In this document: positions 8,147 to 17,507 of the stretch, in pieces
Position numbering within the stretch: the stretch's first letter is position 1
Layout: each line of letters starts with the position of its first letter
Origin: Lactobacillus sp. ESL0677
GTDB taxonomy: Bacteria > Bacillota > Bacilli > Lactobacillales > Lactobacillaceae
Assembly (NCBI RefSeq): GCF_029392875.1
Contig: NZ_CP113946.1
Coordinates: forward strand, 124,001-188,000
DNA: 64,000 bases
Reading direction: 5' to 3'
Translations under genes and position numbers: made by a program
The notes under the pieces: model-generated
The model's input: the letters and a program-made list of their open reading frames with translations, nothing else
Database searches by the model: none
What the model was told of the DNA's origin: nothing

Positions 8147-8950
8147 ATGGAAAATGAACCGTTGGTTTTTGAATTAGGAGTTGCCAAGGGTAAGCCTCAT
8201 TCATACCGCAAAACACCGCATAAGCCGGTTTGTCCATTTTGTGCTGTTGACCAATTAACCGATATTTATGAAAAGCAGGGAGAAATGATCTGGCTGCATA
8301 ATAAATTTCCGACTTTACGCGATACGGTCCAGACGGTTTTGATTGAGTCGAGCTACCATAATGGCGATATTGCTAACTATGCCCCAGATGATAACCGTAA
8401 GCTCATGCGCTTTGCTCTTGCGTGTTTTAAGCAAATGAATGATAGCGGTAAGTATCAATCTGTCTTGTGGTACAAAAATTACGGTCCACGTTCCGGTGGT
8501 TCTCTTGAGCATCCGCACATGCAGCTAGTTGGATTAAAGCATCTGGATGGTTACAAGTATCTTCATCCAGATAATTTTGCTGGGATTTCTGTATTCAATA
8601 ATCAAGAAGTTGAGGTCAATATTGCCACGCATCCTGTCCAAGGCTATGACGAGTTGAACATTAACTTGCTTAGCTCGTCAGGGCTTGACCTGTGGGCGGA
8701 TTGGATCCAGAGTGGGGTTAAATACATGCTTAACGTCATGTTTGCCGGCCGCTGTACATCGTACAACTTATTTTTTTATCCGCGTGAAGATGGCGGTATT
8801 TGTGCTAAATTGATTTCGCGTTTTGAAGCACCGGCGTATTTTGTTGGTTATAAATTATCGCAGGTTGATGATGAGCAGACGCTGCAGCAGGAGGCCAAGC
8901 AGTTCCGGCGCTTTTTTGCTAATGGCTCAAACACAAATTATGAAAAATAA
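8147..8950 (+). CDS. DUF4931 family protein, GalT/HIT-related
   Basis: 267 residues. Residues 122-126 read HPHMQ, like the HxHxQ-type nucleotidyl-transfer motif of galactose-1-phosphate uridylyltransferase and HIT proteins. CPFC at 29-32 could bind zinc, as in GalT. This architecture matches the DUF4931 family, whose substrate is not known to me. A cytoplasmic nucleotide-sugar or nucleotide phosphate transferase is an inference. The start ATG has a strong AGAGGAGG site (8133-8140). The downstream hydrolase overlaps by 11 bp, implying one transcript. Confidence 0.75.
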   Translation: MENEPLVFELGVAKGKPHSYRKTPHKPVCPFCAVDQLTDIYEKQGEMIWLHNKFPTLRDTVQTVLIESSYHNGDIANYAPDDNRKLMRFALACFKQMNDSGKYQSVLWYKNYGPRSGGSLEHPHMQLVGLKHLDGYKYLHPDNFAGISVFNNQEVEVNIATHPVQGYDELNINLLSSSGLDLWADWIQSGVKYMLNVMFAGRCTSYNLFFYPREDGGICAKLISRFEAPAYFVGYKLSQVDDEQTLQQEAKQFRRFFANGSNTNYEK

Positions 8951-9899
8951 AATAATTAAAATAGTTGGTTCAAGTTTAGTTATAAAGGAAGCAACGCGGT
9001 TAGTTTATGGTCGCAGTCTAAGTAGTTTATTAGTAGAACAGGCGCTGCGGTTAGTAAAGCCGTTTCCTGAAGTAACCGCTGAGAGCTATCAAGTTGCGGT
9101 GAAGGCGGGCAATCTGCCGTACGAAATACCAACTTATGCTACCAAAATGGGTTTCGAGCCTTGGCTGAGCTATCCAGATGTTGTTAGTCTAACTAAAGAT
9201 GCGCGAGCACATGATAGGGTTATTTTTTACTTGCATGGCGGTGGCTTTTGGCAGCAGCCAACTCTATTTCATTATCATTTTTTGGCAAAACTCGCCGATA
9301 AATTGCAAGCGCAAGTTGTCATGCCAATTTATCCCAAAATCCCAGTGTTTACAGCACAAGACATTAATCAAATGGTCTTAGATGTATACCGAAGGTTGTG
9401 TCAAAAGTATTCTAAAGATACGCAAATTATCATGATGGGTGATTCAGCAGGTGGCGGCTTGGCCTTGGCGATGCTCGAGCAACTGACTAAATTGAATTTG
9501 CCGCAACCGCGACAAGCATTTTTATTTTCGCCTTGGCTCGACGTACGTACTGATGATCCACAGATGAAATTAATTCAACCCAATGATCATCTTTTAAAAA
9601 TAGCTGACTTGCAGTTGCGCGGGCGGTTATACGCCGAAAAGCTGGATAATAGTGTGTTGACTAGACCACTTTTAGGGGATTTAAGTAATTTACCTCCGAT
9701 TGTGGCTTTTACAGGGACACACGATATTTTAAATGTCGATGCGCAAAAACTACAAAAAAGGGCTACTGAGACAAATTCAAATATTGCAGTTGTTACATAT
9801 GCACAAATGGATCATGATTTTATTTTGTTTCCAATACCAGAAGCGCGTCAGGCTATAGCTAAGGTCGTCAATTTAGTTAAAAAAAGCAATTTGTGCTGA
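8940..9899 (+). CDS. Alpha/beta hydrolase (esterase, HSL-like)
   Basis: 319 residues from ATG 8940, overlapping the preceding gene by 11 bp, so probably translated by coupling; no independent ribosome-binding site is visible. The oxyanion-hole motif HGGG is at residues 99-102, the nucleophile Ser 169 lies in GDSAGG, and Asp 262 (GTHD) and His 292 (DHDF) complete the triad. This order and spacing are typical of the hormone-sensitive-lipase-like esterase group. It is expected in the cytoplasm and acts on short-chain or acetyl esters; the real substrate is unknown. Confidence 0.85.
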   Translation: MKNKIIKIVGSSLVIKEATRLVYGRSLSSLLVEQALRLVKPFPEVTAESYQVAVKAGNLPYEIPTYATKMGFEPWLSYPDVVSLTKDARAHDRVIFYLHGGGFWQQPTLFHYHFLAKLADKLQAQVVMPIYPKIPVFTAQDINQMVLDVYRRLCQKYSKDTQIIMMGDSAGGGLALAMLEQLTKLNLPQPRQAFLFSPWLDVRTDDPQMKLIQPNDHLLKIADLQLRGRLYAEKLDNSVLTRPLLGDLSNLPPIVAFTGTHDILNVDAQKLQKRATETNSNIAVVTYAQMDHDFILFPIPEARQAIAKVVNLVKKSNLC

Positions 9900-9918
9900 T
9901 AAATAATTATTGTATAAT
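9891..9918 (+). promoter_or_regulatory. Promoter of the ECF S-component gene
   Basis: TTGTGC (9891-9896), 16-bp spacer, TATAAT (9913-9918). The -35 lies in the last codons of the hydrolase gene. Confidence 0.6.
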
Positions 9919-9949
9919 ATGCTTTAAACTGTTTATTAAGGAGAAACAT

Positions 9950-10561
9950 ATGCACAGAAAAGAAACTCGCAATTTAGCGATTACCGCCGTATTTGTTGCA
10001 ATTTTTTTATTACAAACCTTTGTTCCTAATATTGGTTATATCCGGATTTTGCCAACATTACCGGCAATTACGACAGTTCCACTGACAGTAGCAGTTTATT
10101 CCTTATTAATGGGACCTAAGGCAGGCACACTTTTTGGCCTTTTCTGGGGATTATTACGATTATTTCAGGCATACACACAGCCAGGAGATATTGTCAGCTT
10201 AATGTTGTTTCAGAACATTTTTATTTCTCTAGTACCAAGTATTCTAGCAGGATTATTTCCAGGATTAGTCGGCCGCTTGTTTGAACATAAGTCAGGTAAG
10301 GTGCGCGAACTGGGATACATTTTAGCTGGGGCAATCACGTCTTTGACCAATACTATCGTAGTAATCTTATTAACAAGTATTATTTTTATGGGTAATGGCA
10401 AGCTTGCAGCTAGTATGGGGCACTTTGCGCCGGGGACGCCATTGATTATGATTTTAATTTTGGCATTGGGGATGAACGGCTTAATTGAAGCAATCTTCAC
10501 CGCAATTGTCACACCGATTATTGTCACGCCAATGAAGACGGTTATGAAAAAATTGCGGTGA
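9950..10561 (+). CDS. ECF transporter S component (vitamin-type, substrate unknown)
   Basis: 203 residues from ATG 9950, with AAGGAG at 9939-9944; the frame is open further upstream but that part has no start signal. Six hydrophobic segments and the N-terminal TRNLAITAVFVAIF pattern are characteristic of energy-coupling-factor substrate-binding subunits, whose first helix carries the small-residue motif that docks on EcfT. It binds a vitamin or micronutrient and needs the shared EcfA1/A2/T module, which is not in this window. LPTLPAITTVPLTVAV in the loop between helices 1 and 2 may shape the binding pocket, but I cannot assign the substrate. Confidence 0.8.
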   Translation: MHRKETRNLAITAVFVAIFLLQTFVPNIGYIRILPTLPAITTVPLTVAVYSLLMGPKAGTLFGLFWGLLRLFQAYTQPGDIVSLMLFQNIFISLVPSILAGLFPGLVGRLFEHKSGKVRELGYILAGAITSLTNTIVVILLTSIIFMGNGKLAASMGHFAPGTPLIMILILALGMNGLIEAIFTAIVTPIIVTPMKTVMKKLR

Positions 10562-10676
10562 TAACACCGGCGACTTTAATAGATTCAAGAGTAGGCTTCA
10601 TGCTCTTTTTTTATAGTTAAAATTATACTAAAATAAATATGTTAGAAAATTCAGTTAATTAGTGGGAGAAAATTAA

Positions 10677-11465
10677 ATGAAAAAGTGTCCAAATTGTGGT
10701 GCATTAATGAATGCCGATGTTAACTTTTGCACTAATTGTGGTGCAGATATCCGGCAAGTTGCGCAGAAGCAAATTAATCGTGCTGATATTCAAGCGGAAA
10801 TCAATCGCAGTCAAGGTACTGCTGGGAGAACAACGCAGCATAATTCTGATGACCAACTACAAAAGTATTGGCATTGGTTTGTCAAATCGTGGCAGCATCC
10901 GTTTAGTGAGCAGGAGAGTGTTAACTGGTATGGTGCAGTAACGCTGCTAATTGAGGACTTAATATTTGTTTTAGGCCTGTATATTGGCATGAGTGGAATT
11001 TCCAGTCAATATGTTAACGGGCAACAATTACCGGTCTTTACGGGAATTTCTTTTGGCACGGCACTTGAAGTATTATTTTTCGTGATGCTGTTGGAAGTAG
11101 CTTATGCTGGTGCGATGTATCTGGCATATCTGTTTATCTATGGTCAAAGACGCAGCTTTATTTCATTTTGTAATCATGCTGTTCAGGCATCTAACCTGAA
11201 TATTATCTTGATTGTGGCAGCCTTTATTTTTATGATGTTGGGCATGGGCGGCAAGATTTTTGCTGTGATGCTGTGCTCGATTTGCTTTGCTATCTTTGCT
11301 GATGCCTTTCAAGTTGCTTTATTGGGTGACCCTGATCCAGTGCGTGATAAGATGTATGGCTTTCTGATTGCGTTATTTGCTAGCTTTATTGTGGGGCTGA
11401 TTTGGTCTGTGGTAGTTTATAATACTGTTATTTTGCAGTTTATTTCGTATTTCAGTAGGTTATAA
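10677..11465 (+). CDS. Zinc-ribbon membrane protein
   Basis: 262 residues. An N-terminal zinc ribbon with CPNC at 4-7 and CTNC at 19-22 is followed by a hydrophilic linker (30-85) and about five or six TM helices. It is translated behind GGGAG. The next gene starts 17 bp later and also begins with a zinc ribbon, so the two form an operon and may work together in the membrane. Function unknown; proteins of this design in Firmicutes are usually annotated only as zinc-ribbon domain proteins. Confidence 0.75.
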   Translation: MKKCPNCGALMNADVNFCTNCGADIRQVAQKQINRADIQAEINRSQGTAGRTTQHNSDDQLQKYWHWFVKSWQHPFSEQESVNWYGAVTLLIEDLIFVLGLYIGMSGISSQYVNGQQLPVFTGISFGTALEVLFFVMLLEVAYAGAMYLAYLFIYGQRRSFISFCNHAVQASNLNIILIVAAFIFMMLGMGGKIFAVMLCSICFAIFADAFQVALLGDPDPVRDKMYGFLIALFASFIVGLIWSVVVYNTVILQFISYFSRL

Positions 11466-11482
11466 ATTAGGGAGAACTAATT

Positions 11483-12943
11483 ATGGGAGAAAAGAAGTTT
11501 TGTCCACAATGTGGCAGTCAGGTAGATGCGACAGTTAAATTTTGTCCGCACTGTGGCGCTGATCTAACCAATGTGGCAGTTAGTCAGCCACAGGTAAAGG
11601 AAAAATCAGTAAAACCAGTTGTTAATGAAAAGCGCGCTGAACCTAAATCACGCCAGCAGGTTAGTCAGGTAGCAGTACCCAAAAAGCAACCTTTAAAGAA
11701 AAAAACCAAGATTACTTTATGGCTAGCAGTAATTATAATTGTTTTGTTTGGTGGCTTTTATGCTTGGGGCAGCAACCATTACAGCCGTAATAATCAAATT
11801 GACCAAATAATTGTTAGTTTGAAGAACCCGCAGATGGGCATGGCACAATATGTAACAACCGACGACCATAATATTAAGGTAACTAATGATGCCCTGAAGC
11901 CGTTACAGAAGTATTATCAAGCGCACCAAACAACCGCTAATAACTTAAGTATGAATTTAAAAGCTGGCGGCAGCACAAGTCAGATCAGCTTAACGCAGTC
12001 GGGCCGCTATATGTTGCTGTTTCCTAAGTATACGTTGCACATCAATACGTATACACCGCAGATAGAGACTAATCACCGTGATACTCAGGTGGTAGTCAAT
12101 GGCAAGTCTAATGGTCAGGTAAAGGGCAATGCGGATGGTTATTATAAGAAATTGCAGCCGCTGTTTCCAGGTAAGTATCATCTTGAAATCGACACCGTTG
12201 TTTCTGGTCGTGAACTCAAGGCTGACTCGACTGTTAATGTCTGGTCGAACAAGACAATCAATATGAATATTAAGACGGCGACATTTTCAATTGCTAGTGT
12301 TCCCGGTGGGACTATCTATATCAATGATAAAAAAGTTGGCGTTTTGAGTGGCAATGGTACTAAGGTTTTCAAAAATTATCCAATTACCGATAATATGGAA
12401 GTCTATGTTACGACCACTTTTGGTAGTCAGACAATTAAGTCGCAGCTGATTACTGACTTAGCGCAGGCCGTCGATAATGGCGCTAGCGATGACAATACTA
12501 GTGATGATGTTGACTTTGATGACAATAATAATGTAATCTTGAAGCCGCAGTGGAAGGGGCTAATCAGTAAGAGTGACGCGGAGGACCTGTTAAAGGGTGC
12601 TTTTAACGACCCTGAAAGTGAGGACTTTATTGGTGGCAGCGACAATAGCAGCTATCAAGAACTGCACAAGATGTTAAAGGGCTTTGACCGCAATGATTCC
12701 ACAATTTCTTATGATATGGATTGTGACATTGTTTCGATTAATCCAGCTCCTAATAATTCAAGCAGCGTTGTTTACAAGATTACCTACACTTTTGAAAAAG
12801 ATAACGGCGATGAGCACACCCAAGTAATGCTCTACAAGGGTGCAATCTTGCAAGAAGACGGCGACCAACAAAAGATTAAGTCAATCGGTGGCGGGACAGT
12901 GATCAGTGATAAAACTGACAAGTCTGGCGAAGATGATGATTAA
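11483..12943 (+). CDS. Zinc-ribbon, single-TM extracytoplasmic protein (TcaA/YvbJ-like)
   Basis: 486 residues. A cytoplasmic zinc ribbon (CPQC 8-11, CPHC 23-26) and a basic linker are followed by one TM helix at about 77-96 and a long extracytoplasmic part. The layout and a segment like SVPGGTIYINDKKVG resemble TcaA/YvbJ proteins, which are connected with cell-wall stress and glycopeptide response in staphylococci and bacilli. An Asp-rich stretch (about 335-350, DDNTSDDVDFDDNNN) separates the C-terminal domain. It is in an operon with the preceding zinc-ribbon gene and ends at a terminator. A cell-envelope role is inferred. Confidence 0.75.
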   Translation: MGEKKFCPQCGSQVDATVKFCPHCGADLTNVAVSQPQVKEKSVKPVVNEKRAEPKSRQQVSQVAVPKKQPLKKKTKITLWLAVIIIVLFGGFYAWGSNHYSRNNQIDQIIVSLKNPQMGMAQYVTTDDHNIKVTNDALKPLQKYYQAHQTTANNLSMNLKAGGSTSQISLTQSGRYMLLFPKYTLHINTYTPQIETNHRDTQVVVNGKSNGQVKGNADGYYKKLQPLFPGKYHLEIDTVVSGRELKADSTVNVWSNKTINMNIKTATFSIASVPGGTIYINDKKVGVLSGNGTKVFKNYPITDNMEVYVTTTFGSQTIKSQLITDLAQAVDNGASDDNTSDDVDFDDNNNVILKPQWKGLISKSDAEDLLKGAFNDPESEDFIGGSDNSSYQELHKMLKGFDRNDSTISYDMDCDIVSINPAPNNSSSVVYKITYTFEKDNGDEHTQVMLYKGAILQEDGDQQKIKSIGGGTVISDKTDKSGEDDD

Positions 12944-12952
12944 ATAATTACT

Positions 12953-12998
12953 AAAAAAGATAAGTCTTTCTAAAGAAATTAGGGGATTTGTCTTTTTT
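12953..12998 (+). terminator. Rho-independent terminator
   Basis: A 14-bp stem with two G-T pairs (12953-12966 with 12985-12998) and a run of eight T. Confidence 0.75.
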
Positions 12999-13081
12999 TT
13001 GATTATTATTTGACATTTTGTTGGTTGACATAATATTGTATTAGTTAGATAGTACAGATTGATTTTTAAAGAGGATGAATT

Positions 13082-13831
13082 ATGACTGAAATTTTACGAG
13101 TAGATCAGGCTACTAAAACCTACGGTAAACGTGGTGAAAAGCAATATCAAGCGCTAAAAGGGATTAACTTTGGTGTTGATGCCGGTGAGTTTGTAGCAAT
13201 CATGGGTGCGTCAGGTTCTGGTAAGACGACGTTGCTGAATATTTTGTCGACCTTGGACAAGCCAACAACGGGTCATGTGTTTATTAACCACGAAGATATC
13301 AGCACCTTAAATGCAAATCAGATGGCAGACTTTAGGAGTAAGCAGATTGGGTTTATTTTTCAAGATTTTAACTTATTGGAGAACTTGACCAACCGCGAAA
13401 ATATTGCATTGCCGTTAACTTTACAAGGGATGTCAGCACATAAAATCGACCCGCTAGTTGATAAGATTGCTGCAAGATTGGGTATTAAAGAAATTTTAGC
13501 CAAATATCCGGCGCAATTATCTGGTGGTCAAAAGCAGAGAGTAGCTTCAGCGCGAGCCTTAGTTCACGAGCCAGCAATCTTGCTAGCTGATGAACCAACT
13601 GGGGCCTTGGATTCAAGTAGTGCGCGTGAATTGCTCGATACGATGGCAGACTTGAACCAAAAAGACGGTGTAACCACGTTGATGGTGACTCACGACCCGT
13701 TTTCTGCTAGTTTTGCTAACCGGATTTTATTTATTAAAGACGGTAAAATCGGCGAGCAAATCTTGAAGGGTGAGATGTCACGGCAGGACTTTTATCATAT
13801 GTTAATTGATCATTTGGGCACCGAAGAATAG
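13082..13831 (+). CDS. ABC transporter ATPase, BceA-like
   Basis: 249 residues. The Walker A motif GASGSGKTT is at about 40-48, the signature LSGGQ at about 144-148 and Walker B ILLADEPTGALD at about 163-174. The sequence has the LolD/MacB/BceA type of ATPase that works with FtsX-like permeases. With the two permeases downstream it should form a transporter for antimicrobial peptides (bacitracin or lantibiotic type) or for envelope signalling. The permease gene follows after 10 bp. No two-component system, the usual partner of Bce transporters, is present nearby. Confidence 0.88.
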   Translation: MTEILRVDQATKTYGKRGEKQYQALKGINFGVDAGEFVAIMGASGSGKTTLLNILSTLDKPTTGHVFINHEDISTLNANQMADFRSKQIGFIFQDFNLLENLTNRENIALPLTLQGMSAHKIDPLVDKIAARLGIKEILAKYPAQLSGGQKQRVASARALVHEPAILLADEPTGALDSSSARELLDTMADLNQKDGVTTLMVTHDPFSASFANRILFIKDGKIGEQILKGEMSRQDFYHMLIDHLGTEE

Positions 13832-13841
13832 GGAGCAAAGT

Positions 13842-15650
13842 ATGATCTGGAAATTATCGCTTACGGGGATTAAGAGCCGGTTTAAAGATTACCTGGTATT
13901 ATTTTCTGGATTAATTGTCGCTAGCATGATCTTTTACATGTTCTTGACTCTAGCAATTAATCCTGCTTTTTTAAAAAATAATGCTGGGATATTAGAAAAT
14001 AATTTACTTACTTATATTTTTGGCTTTGGCATTGTTCTACTACTGATTATTACTGTTGTGTATCTAGTTTATGCAAACACGTTTTTGCTTAGTATGCGTA
14101 AGCATGATTACGGCATGTTTCTAACTTTAGGAGCTAAAAGTTCCCGCATTGGCCTGCTCATTTTTTGTGAAACGATTATTACTGGGATGCTAGCAGCTGC
14201 GCTAGGGATAATCCTTGGCTTTGGCTTAACTGCAATAGTTGGTCACTTGTTGATCAGCAGGTTAGGCTTAGTAATTGCTCATTTTCAAGTGCTTTTGCCC
14301 AGTGCGATTTTGGGGACACTAGTTTTCTTTGCCATCGTTTTTCTTTTAGGAGCACTGCGAAATGTATATAAATTGACACATACTAAAGTAATTGATTTAT
14401 TGCATGAGGATCAAGAACCGGTAAAATTTAAGCAGCGGCCAGTTTTGCATTCGCTTGAGGCAGTCTTGGGCATAGTCTTATTAGCTGCCGGCTATTGGAT
14501 TATGCAGAAACATGGCTTAGATCCGTTTAACGTAATTCCTGTTGCCTTAGTGACGATTGTTGCGGGATCGTATTTTGTTTTAAATTCCCTGTTTACAGCA
14601 ATTATTAGTTCACTGATTAAGCGGCACAGTTTTTCTTATCATGGCTTGCGCATGTTTACTCTGGGACAGCTTAAGTTTCGCTTGCATGATTACACTAAAA
14701 TTCTAACGGTAATTTCGCTGCTATTTGCTTTAGCCCTAGGTGCAATTACCGTTGGACTTAACTTTAATTCTGAAAAAGAAATGGCAAAGTCGAGCATCTA
14801 CTATGATGCAACAATAATTAGCAAGTCTTCAGATGTTCAGAAAGAATTAGCCAAGGTATCAATCAAGTCTAAGCAAACTTATCATTACATCGAAACTAAA
14901 CGTGACTTGTATTTCAACCAAGCAGAATTTAAGAATCAACCAATTAAAGCAGTTGAGTCTAGGGGACAAGGGGATAATCTTACTTGGACTGAAAAGACAC
15001 TGCCAACAAGTCAGCTTGACCGCGCAAAGACCGAGACTAACAATGAATTTGGCAATCTGCTTCCTAACGGTATAGCGAAGAAGATTCACTTAGTATCTGC
15101 TGCTAGATTAGCCAAAGTTAAGGGGCAACAAAAGTTCATTTCATTAATTAGAGTCAATGACTTTGATAAAGATTTTCCAGTTTTACTTAAAATTGAGCAA
15201 CTGCAAAATAAAGAAACACCAGCATTTAACACTGTCTACACGAGTAGTAAACCATATTCCTATCAGGGAATACTGGGAATAATTAGTGGGTTTGAATTTA
15301 TGGGCTTTTTCTTAGGTTTGGCGTTCTTAACGATGCTGGCATCAACTCTGATGTTTAAGGTTTTGAGTAGTGCTGCTAGTGACAAATTACGTTATCAGAT
15401 GCTCTTTAAGATAGGCACTAGATGGCAAGTCTTGAAACAATCAGTTGCTGAAGAAATTGGCACGCTGTTCTTAATACCTGGTGTTCTGGGAATTATCGAC
15501 GTTCTGTTTGGCTTGCAGCTATTTAGAACAATTTTGTTACGGCCATATACTGGAATTTGGTTGCCGTTTACTATTTTTATTGTTTTGTATTTCTTCTATT
15601 ATGTTTTGACGGTACATCTTTACGAAAAAATCGTTCTGGCAAAAAATTAG
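13842..15650 (+). CDS. FtsX-like ABC permease, BceB-type (copy 1)
   Basis: 602 residues from ATG 13842, which has a GGGAG site; the frame is open upstream inside the ATPase gene. About ten TM helices are split by a large extracytoplasmic domain (residues ~310-480), as in BceB peptide-sensing permeases. The last part (SGFEFMGFFLGLAFLTMLAS) is the FtsX-type core. It is strikingly similar to the next gene: both have 602 residues, both start MIWKLSLTGIKSR and most TM segments match; the extracytoplasmic domain diverges most. This indicates tandem duplication followed by divergence of the sensing domain. Confidence 0.88.
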   Translation: MIWKLSLTGIKSRFKDYLVLFSGLIVASMIFYMFLTLAINPAFLKNNAGILENNLLTYIFGFGIVLLLIITVVYLVYANTFLLSMRKHDYGMFLTLGAKSSRIGLLIFCETIITGMLAAALGIILGFGLTAIVGHLLISRLGLVIAHFQVLLPSAILGTLVFFAIVFLLGALRNVYKLTHTKVIDLLHEDQEPVKFKQRPVLHSLEAVLGIVLLAAGYWIMQKHGLDPFNVIPVALVTIVAGSYFVLNSLFTAIISSLIKRHSFSYHGLRMFTLGQLKFRLHDYTKILTVISLLFALALGAITVGLNFNSEKEMAKSSIYYDATIISKSSDVQKELAKVSIKSKQTYHYIETKRDLYFNQAEFKNQPIKAVESRGQGDNLTWTEKTLPTSQLDRAKTETNNEFGNLLPNGIAKKIHLVSAARLAKVKGQQKFISLIRVNDFDKDFPVLLKIEQLQNKETPAFNTVYTSSKPYSYQGILGIISGFEFMGFFLGLAFLTMLASTLMFKVLSSAASDKLRYQMLFKIGTRWQVLKQSVAEEIGTLFLIPGVLGIIDVLFGLQLFRTILLRPYTGIWLPFTIFIVLYFFYYVLTVHLYEKIVLAKN

Positions 15651-15668
15651 GGAGAGGATAAAGAAATT

Positions 15669-17477
15669 ATGATTTGGAAATTATCGCTTACGGGGATTAA
15701 GAGTAGGTTAAAGGATTATCTGGTGTTGTTTTCTGGATTAGTTGTTGCCAGCATGATCTTTTATATGTTCTTGACAATTGCGATTAATCCGTCTTTTATG
15801 GCCAATGATGTGAATGCACCAACTAATTATCTTAGCTTTATTTTTGGAGTTGGGATAGTCTTACTTGTGATGATTACGCTAGTCTACTTGATGTATGCTA
15901 ATTCCTTTTTGCTAAATATGCGCCAACATGACTACGGGATGTTTATGATGCTCGGGGCAAGAAGTTCACGGATTGGCTTACTCATTTTTTGTGAAACCTT
16001 AATTACTGGGATCATGGCGGCAATTGTGGGAATCGTTATTAGCTTTGGTCTGACTGGATTAGTTGCAAACTTAATTATTGGCAATTTAGGCTTGCATATT
16101 ACTCATTTTAAAGTAATTTTGCCGAGTGCAATTTTATGGACGCTAATCTTTTTTGTGATAATTTTTATCATTGGGGCAATTCATAATGCTCGAAAGCTTA
16201 CACACAGTAAGGTAATTGACTTACTTCACGAAGATCAAAAACCAGTAAACTTAGGTAAACATACTATTTGGACTGCAATTCAAGCCATTTTAGGTGTCTT
16301 ATTGCTGGCAATTGGCTATTACGTATTGAATTTGTCGGCAGCAATGATTTTTGTAATTGTTCCGGTTGCTTTGGTGACAATTGTTGTCGGGTCATACTTT
16401 GTTTTCAATGCATTGTTGATATCCGTCATCAATCTCTTGCTAAAGAAAAAGAATTTTTCTTATCGCGGCATTCGGCTGTTTACTTTGGGTCAACTGAAGT
16501 TTCGCCTGCATGACTATACCAAAATTTTAACGGTGATTTCGTTACTGTTTGCCTTGGCATTAGGGGCAATTACGGTTGGTTTGAATTTTAATACGATTAA
16601 AGATCAAGCTAAGATTAGTAGTTATTACGATGGTACGATTGTCAGCAATTCACCACAAGTTAATCAGTTGAAGGCTAAGCTAGCAATCAAGGATGAGCAA
16701 ACATATTATTATAAAGAAACGCCTAAGTATTTATACTTTAATCAAGCAGAGTTTAGTCATCATCCGGTTAAAACCATGCATTTTGAGCAACAAAATGGAC
16801 AAGCAACTTATCATTTGCAGCAATTGCCAACAAATGAGTTGTCTAAGCCGGGAACAAACGCCAATGAAGTTTTTGGTGGTATGGTACCGAATGGAACGCC
16901 AAAGGTTATTCAACTAGTGTCGCCGCAAGCATGGCAAAAAACGGCTGGTAAGCAAGAATTTGTACAATTTATTAGGGTAAAAGATTTTGATAAAGATTAT
17001 CCGACACTTTTGAAATTAGGTCAATTGCAAGCTAAAGAAAAGTCCAGTTATGGTGATATATTCCAGACAAGTAAGGCGTATGGCTACCAACTAATGCTGG
17101 GAATGGCTAGTGGGTTTGAATTTATGGGCTTTTTCTTGGGGATTGCCTTTTTGACAATGCTAGCTTCAACATTAATGTTCAAGGTGTTAAGTGGCGCAGC
17201 TAGTGACAAGATTCGTTACAAGATGCTCTTTAAGATCGGTGTTCGTAGAAGAATATTACGTCGTTCAATTAGTCGCGAAATTGGAACTTTATTTTTAGTG
17301 CCGGGAATTATGGGTGTAATTGATGTTTTGTTTGGCTTGAAACTATTTAAGGTACTATTACCTAATCCGTACGCTAATATCTGGGTACCATTCTTGATTT
17401 TTATCGTTTTGTACTTCTTGTATTACGGCTTAACGGTTAAATTGTATGAACGAATTGTATTAACAAAAGAATTATAA
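15669..17477 (+). CDS. FtsX-like ABC permease, BceB-type (copy 2)
   Basis: 602 residues, a paralogue of the preceding gene in the same operon (18-bp gap, ribosome-binding site GGGAGAGG). The TM core, for example LFTLGQLKFRLHDYTKILTV near residues 275-295, is almost identical in the two copies, while the extracytoplasmic region (~310-480) differs. The two copies could pair as a heterodimer with one ATPase, or serve as alternative permeases for different peptides. Canonical BceAB has one permease per two ATPases, so the stoichiometry here is open. The gene ends at a strong terminator. Confidence 0.88.
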   Translation: MIWKLSLTGIKSRLKDYLVLFSGLVVASMIFYMFLTIAINPSFMANDVNAPTNYLSFIFGVGIVLLVMITLVYLMYANSFLLNMRQHDYGMFMMLGARSSRIGLLIFCETLITGIMAAIVGIVISFGLTGLVANLIIGNLGLHITHFKVILPSAILWTLIFFVIIFIIGAIHNARKLTHSKVIDLLHEDQKPVNLGKHTIWTAIQAILGVLLLAIGYYVLNLSAAMIFVIVPVALVTIVVGSYFVFNALLISVINLLLKKKNFSYRGIRLFTLGQLKFRLHDYTKILTVISLLFALALGAITVGLNFNTIKDQAKISSYYDGTIVSNSPQVNQLKAKLAIKDEQTYYYKETPKYLYFNQAEFSHHPVKTMHFEQQNGQATYHLQQLPTNELSKPGTNANEVFGGMVPNGTPKVIQLVSPQAWQKTAGKQEFVQFIRVKDFDKDYPTLLKLGQLQAKEKSSYGDIFQTSKAYGYQLMLGMASGFEFMGFFLGIAFLTMLASTLMFKVLSGAASDKIRYKMLFKIGVRRRILRRSISREIGTLFLVPGIMGVIDVLFGLKLFKVLLPNPYANIWVPFLIFIVLYFLYYGLTVKLYERIVLTKEL

Positions 17478-17507
17478 AAAAAGACTGCAAGGGGTTGCAG
17501 TCTTTTT
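17478..17507. terminator. Bidirectional terminator permease / birA
   Basis: A perfect 13-bp stem (17478-17490 with 17495-17507), loop GGGG, flanked by A and T runs between convergent genes. Confidence 0.88.

Noticed and set aside
8823..8939. N-terminal extension of the alpha/beta hydrolase
   Set aside because: The extension lies wholly inside the preceding gene and is Arg/Ser-rich, unlike the family; it is an out-of-frame reading of that gene.
10563..10616. Terminator after the ECF S-component gene
   Set aside because: The AAGAG/CTCTT stem is only five pairs with a loose loop; a T run follows but the hairpin is too weak to list.
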